Shown here piece by piece: positions 23,602 to 26,894 of a DNA stretch of 26,894 nt. Numbering within the stretch: the first letter of the stretch is position 1; each line of letters starts with the position of its first letter. Source of the stretch: CAADGU01 sp964581605 (GTDB lineage: Bacteria; Chloroflexota; Anaerolineae; Promineifilales; Promineifilaceae). Below the pieces are notes generated by a model that made no database searches, was not told where the DNA came from, and saw only the letters and a program-made list of their open reading frames with translations. Made by a program: the position numbers and the translations under genes. The stretch covers positions 1-26,894 of the forward strand of contig CAZOPF010000082.1 of assembly GCA_964581605.1 (NCBI GenBank), read 5' to 3'.

Positions 23602-24263
23602 ACCCCCAGCGGCAGCAAAAACACCAAAATTGTTACAAAATGCGCGGTGCTGCCACCCATCACGAACAGGTGCCAGATGGCGTGGTTATAGGGGATGCGC
23701 TCGCCGACGTAGAAGATGACGCCGGCCGTATAAAACAAACCGCCCAGCACAATGCCAAATAAACCCCAACCGGGCATGACCACCATCATTTGCCGGAAGG
23801 CCACCAGGCACATCCAACCCATCAAGAGGTAACCCAAAGTAGCCCACTTCTCATAACGGCCAATAAACAACACCTTAAAGGCAATCCCTAACAGCGCCAT
23901 GCCCCAGACCACGGCCAGTAGCGTCACTCCCACCGGGTCGCGCATTTTGATCAGCAGGAACGGAGTATATGTCCCGGCAATGAGCAGGTACACGGCCGTA
24001 TGATCCACCACTCGCAGCACCCGTTTCCAGCGCGGCCGTTGCACACCGTGATACAGCGTGGACGCCAGATACAAGAACAGCAGGCAGCCGCCATAAATCG
24101 TAAAACTCAGCACCCGCCAGCCATCGCCATACAGCAGGGCCAATGTTACCAGCACAATCAGGCCGATGGCCGCCAGCACGCTACCCACGCCATGCGTCAG
24201 GCTGTTGATTAGCTCTTCCTTGAATGAGTAAAAACCAATGGGGGGGGACGGCCGTTGCCACAT
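23583..24263 (-). CDS. Hemolysin III / PAQR-family membrane protein
   Basis: A 226-residue protein with seven hydrophobic helices. Family hallmarks are 'ELINSLTHGVGS' before helix 1, 'ASTLYHGV' at the end of helix 2, 'DHTAVYLLIAGTYTPF', and near the end 'PYNHAIWHLFVMGGSTAHF'; the conserved Ser/His residues form a metal site in PAQR proteins. Members sit in the cytoplasmic membrane; the role in bacteria is mostly unproven and lipid-amide hydrolase-like activity is suggested for eukaryotic relatives. Start: the ATG at 24263 has AAGGTGG five bases upstream; ATG 24281 and GTG 24293 are in frame but less supported. A run of eight C in the first codons (plus 24240-24247) is a potential slip site. 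It is convergent with the VanW-like gene. Confidence 0.92.
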   Translation of the reverse strand: MWQRPSPPIGFYSFKEELINSLTHGVGSVLAAIGLIVLVTLALLYGDGWRVLSFTIYGGCLLFLYLASTLYHGVQRPRWKRVLRVVDHTAVYLLIAGTYTPFLLIKMRDPVGVTLLAVVWGMALLGIAFKVLFIGRYEKWATLGYLLMGWMCLVAFRQMMVVMPGWGLFGIVLGGLFYTAGVIFYVGERIPYNHAIWHLFVMGGSTAHFVTILVFLLPLGVVIGNP

Positions 24264-24337
24264 ATGCACCACCTTGAACATACAATCAGACACTCAACGG
24301 CCGTCAGCTTAACACACACACTCCCACTTGCCAACCA

Positions 24338-24627
24338 TCATTCATGCCGCAGCGCCGACCCCAACAACGCCAAAATAATGCTGATCTCGTGCCGTTCCTT
24401 TTGCAAGATGAGTTCAAAGGGCAGATTGGTAAAAACCTTACCAGGCTGCGCCGCGTCCAGTGGCAGCGGCCCGGCTGTTGACCCCGTCCGTCAATACCAC
24501 ATAATATCTGGCTGGTAAAAACTTTCAGTGGGCGGTCACGTTCCAATGGTATTCGCGCCGGTCGGTAAAATCCAGACCGCCGCCATAAAGCTGGGTACGG
24601 TCAGCAAAGACCGCACGAAATAGAGGT
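24338..24627 (-). pseudogene. Possible decayed gene, minus strand
   Basis: Two frames look protein-like: 'PPLFRAVFADRTQLYGGGLD' (continuing FTDRREYHWNV) ends at a TGA at 24525, and in another frame 'AGPLPLDAAQPGKVFTNLPF' (continuing ELILQKERHEISI) ends at a TGA at 24338, with a further in-frame stop at 24491. The sequence would need at least one indel and one stop corrected to give a single roughly 95-residue reading. I recognise no family. If not a relic, the 24264-24630 stretch holds only an octamer at 24297 and the ribosome site of the next gene. Confidence 0.3.
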
Positions 24628-24630
24628 GGC

Positions 24631-26655
24631 ATGTTGAACACAAAAAACGAAGATGGTTATGAACTGTGGCTGCGTTATCGGCGCATAGACAACCCGGAGC
24701 GATTGGCGCAATACCGCCAGGCGCTCCCCGAAGTGAACATTCTGGGCGCGGGGGAGACCCATCGCCTCATTCGCCAGGAGCTACAACGCGCCCTGCCGGT
24801 TTTGTTGGCTAAAAATGTGGCATTTACAGCACAAAAACCGACAGCCAATGCTCTGGTTGTCGGTACAGTTGCGGAACTGGAAATGATGGGCCTGCCTGAA
24901 CGTTCCGGGCCGCAAAAGCCGGGTGAGGAGGGGTACTTTATTCGGTCAGCATTTGTCGGGGACAGGCAGTGGACGGTGATTGGTGGGGAGGGGGACACGG
25001 CCGTGCTCACCGCCACCTTCCACTTTCTCCGCCTGCTGCAAACACACCAGGACATTGCCCACCTGGATATGTGCAGTCGCCCCGCCATGCAGCACCGCAT
25101 TCTGGCCCATTGGGATAACCTGGATGGCTCAATTGAACGGGGGTATGCCGGACAATCTTTGTGGCAATGGGCCGACCTGCCAGAGAGCGTAGATCCTCGT
25201 TACCATGATTATGCCCGCGCCTGCGCCTCCATTGGCCTCAACGGCGTGTGCCTGAACAACGTCAACGCCCAGGCCGAAAGTTTGAGCCACGAATACCTGG
25301 TGAAAACGGCCGTACTCGCCGACCTGCTACGGCCGTATGGCTTGCGCGTGTACCTATCACCCCTTTTCTCCGCGCCCATGCAGTTGAGCGGCCTGCCGAC
25401 GGCCGATCCACGGGATGCCGCCGTGGCCCGCTGGTGGCGGGAGAAGGTGGCCGAAATCTACCAGCTCATCCCCGACTTTGGCGGTTTCCAGGTGAAGGCC
25501 AATTCGGAAGGGCAGCCAGGGCCGCAAGAGTATGGGGCCCATCACGACGATGGCGCGAATATGCTGGCTGAAGCGTTGGCGCTCTATGGCGGCATCGTGC
25601 TGTGGCGGGCTTTTGTGTATGATGTCACGGTGGATGCTGACCGGGCCAAATGTGCCAATAAGGAGTTTGAGCCGCTGGACGGCCGTTTCCACCCCCGTGT
25701 CTTCATCCAGGCCAAAAATGGCCCCATAGATTTCCAACCCAGAGAACCCTTTCACCCGCTCTTTGGCCGGTTGGCGCACACCCCGCTGGCGCTGGAACTG
25801 CAAATCACGCCCGAATATCTGGGGCAATCACGCCACCTGGTTTATCTGGCTCCCCTGTGGAAGGAGGTGCTGGATGCGGACACCTACGCCAGAGGGCCAG
25901 GCTCGACAGTGGCCAAAGTGGTGGATGGGTCGGTGTACGGCCGTGACCATTCCTGTATGCTGGGGGTGGCTAACGTCGGTTCAGACCGGAACTGGTGCGG
26001 CCATCATTTTTCGCAGGCCAACTGGTATGCGTTTGGCCGGTTGGCCTGGGACCATACGTTGAGCGCGGAAACGATTGCCGATGAATGGGTGTGCCTGACG
26101 TGGGGGAATGACACGGCCGTTGTGGAACCCATCAAAACCATGATGCGCGGCTCCTGGCCCGCCTGTGTCAACTGCATGACCCCCCTGGGTCTGCACCACC
26201 TCATGCAAGAGGGTCACCACTATGGCCCTGACCCCGGTCACCACAGCGCCCGGCGCGCAGATTGGAACTGCGTCTATTTTCACAGGGCGGGCGCCACCGG
26301 CGTCGGTTTTGATCGCAGCCGTCGCGGCAGCAATGCCGTCAGCCAATATCATGCTCCCCTGCGCGAACAATTTGACAATTTAGCCACCTGCCCGGAGAAA
26401 TATCTGCTCTGGTTTCATCACGTGCCCTGGCATCACCCCCTGGCGTCCGGGCGCACACTTTGGGAGGAGATGCAGCATCTTTACCACGAAGGGGTCGCTT
26501 TTGTGGAAGGGATGGTGGCTACCTGGCAAGGTTTACGGCCGTATATTGATCCCCAACGCTACGAACATGTTCACCACCGGCTGGCCCATCAGCTGGAGAA
26601 TGCGCGTGAATGGCGCGATGTCTGCCTGCAATACTTTGGGCAATTTGTTGGCTAA
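24631..26655 (+). CDS. aguA: Alpha-glucuronidase, glycoside hydrolase family 67
   Basis: A 674-residue protein. It matches GH67 throughout: 'EDGYELWLRYR' at the start, 'RILAHWDNLDGSIERGYAG', 'FGGFQVKANSEGQPGP', 'KNGPIDFQPREPFHPLFG', 'ELQITPEYLG', 'GPGSTVAKVVDGSVYG', 'GVANVGSDRNWCGHHFSQAN'. Catalytic residues by family alignment: general acid E293 and the Asp/Glu pair D367 and E395, with the same 28-residue spacing as in characterised enzymes. GH67 removes 4-O-methyl-glucuronic acid from the ends of xylo-oligosaccharides. There is no signal peptide, so it is intracellular, acting on imported aldouronic acids. The ATG at 24631 has GAGGTGG close upstream. There are no xylanase, xylosidase or transporter genes adjacent; it appears isolated. 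Confidence 0.95.
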   Translation: MLNTKNEDGYELWLRYRRIDNPERLAQYRQALPEVNILGAGETHRLIRQELQRALPVLLAKNVAFTAQKPTANALVVGTVAELEMMGLPERSGPQKPGEEGYFIRSAFVGDRQWTVIGGEGDTAVLTATFHFLRLLQTHQDIAHLDMCSRPAMQHRILAHWDNLDGSIERGYAGQSLWQWADLPESVDPRYHDYARACASIGLNGVCLNNVNAQAESLSHEYLVKTAVLADLLRPYGLRVYLSPLFSAPMQLSGLPTADPRDAAVARWWREKVAEIYQLIPDFGGFQVKANSEGQPGPQEYGAHHDDGANMLAEALALYGGIVLWRAFVYDVTVDADRAKCANKEFEPLDGRFHPRVFIQAKNGPIDFQPREPFHPLFGRLAHTPLALELQITPEYLGQSRHLVYLAPLWKEVLDADTYARGPGSTVAKVVDGSVYGRDHSCMLGVANVGSDRNWCGHHFSQANWYAFGRLAWDHTLSAETIADEWVCLTWGNDTAVVEPIKTMMRGSWPACVNCMTPLGLHHLMQEGHHYGPDPGHHSARRADWNCVYFHRAGATGVGFDRSRRGSNAVSQYHAPLREQFDNLATCPEKYLLWFHHVPWHHPLASGRTLWEEMQHLYHEGVAFVEGMVATWQGLRPYIDPQRYEHVHHRLAHQLENAREWRDVCLQYFGQFVG

Positions 26656-26776
26656 TGACAACGCCACAACGCTACAAAAACACGGCTTTTTTCAAAAAAC
26701 AGTTGTACGGCCGTAACCCTATTCCTCATCACCTCACCTCCTCGCCGGCTCACTCCGTCGCCGCTACAATTCCCCC

Positions 26777-26894
26777 ATGACTGTGCAAAACCCCCATGAC
26801 CGCTTCTTCCGCGACAGCTTCGGCCGTCCCGAAATCGTGCGCAACTACCTGGAAGAGTACCTGCCCGCCGACCTGCTGGCCCTGCTCGACCTGG
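26777..26894 (+). CDS. Rpn-family recombination-promoting nuclease (start only)
   Basis: Truncated by the window end. The visible residues, 'MTVQNPHDRFFRDSFGRPEI' then 'VRNYLEEYLPADLLALLDL', match the N-terminus of Rpn (YhgA-like) PD-(D/E)XK nucleases, once labelled transposases, which stimulate RecA-independent recombination. No Shine-Dalgarno is visible. A -10-like TACAAT at 26765-26770 places the start of transcription at or next to the ATG, suggesting a leaderless message. The 26656-26776 gap also holds an octamer at 26707 and an A/T hairpin-like CTTTTTTCAAAAAACAG without a clear terminator. Confidence 0.85.
   Translation, partial: MTVQNPHDRFFRDSFGRPEIVRNYLEEYLPADLLALLDL

Larger units (their letters stand above)
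82..26714. repeat. Dispersed palindromic octamer ACGGCCGT (HIP-like), about 59 copies
   Basis: This self-complementary octamer recurs from 82-89 to 26707-26714, roughly every 450 bases, in genes on both strands and in intergenic DNA (for example 10405, 15237, 24297, 26707). My hand count is about 59; an equal-composition model predicts about 0.4. In coding DNA it is read most often as ACG GCC GTN (Thr-Ala-Val) or NAC GGC CGT (Asn/Asp/Tyr-Gly-Arg), so it leaves recurrent TAV and NGR/DGR/YGR tripeptides in unrelated proteins. Neighbouring variants such as ACGGCCGC and ACGGCCAT are visibly rarer. The function is unknown. Confidence 0.9.

Overview
The window looks like bacterial chromosome from a Chloroflexota (Anaerolineae-like) organism. 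This is an inference from style and not a marker-gene call. The genes are moderately GC-rich, several exported proteins carry Thr/Pro-rich linkers behind a signal or lipobox, and the gene complement (VanW-like, HlyIII-like, TPR, retropepsin/MutS2, LTD-nuclease) fits that phylum. The whole window is also peppered with one palindromic octamer, ACGGCCGT: about 59 copies by hand count, against less than one expected by chance.

Layout. 1-1555, plus strand: the 3' end of a chromate transporter gene and a membrane-anchored HExxH metalloprotease. 1632-6529, mostly minus strand: a TPR protein, thioredoxin reductase (trxB), a translationally coupled pair (four-helix membrane protein and a zinc-ribbon FAD/NAD-type protein), and a lipoprotein gene broken by a frameshift at an A7 tract. 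6584-10287, minus strand: a small unknown gene, a retropepsin-like protease and mutS2, packed tightly, followed by a DUF433/DUF5615 toxin-antitoxin-like pair. That pair lies between the true mutS2 3' end and a diverged 59-bp second copy of it. 10757-15058, minus strand: a 1433-residue secreted multidomain nuclease/nucleotidase. 15416-16372, minus strand: a ROK sugar kinase. 16508-23561, plus strand: a pRiA4b ORF-3-like protein, tRNA-Pro(CGG) with promoter and terminator, a sarcosine-oxidase-beta-like FAD enzyme, a large lipoprotein metalloprotease and a VanW-like protein. 23583-24263, minus strand: an HlyIII/PAQR membrane protein. 24631-26655, plus strand: GH67 alpha-glucuronidase. The window ends inside an Rpn-type nuclease gene.

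There is no single large pathway. The recurrent themes are secretion and scavenging (two surface metalloproteases, extracellular nuclease plus nucleotidase, alpha-glucuronidase with a sugar kinase), redox (TrxB and two flavoprotein-like enzymes), and small mobile or selfish-type modules (DUF433/DUF5615, Rpn, pRiA4b). Intergenic regions are unusual. Many hold short tandem repeats with a period of about 7 nt, whose unit differs at each locus and which are often paired with an inverted array. Two intergenic spots hold copies of a roughly 57-bp REP-like palindrome.
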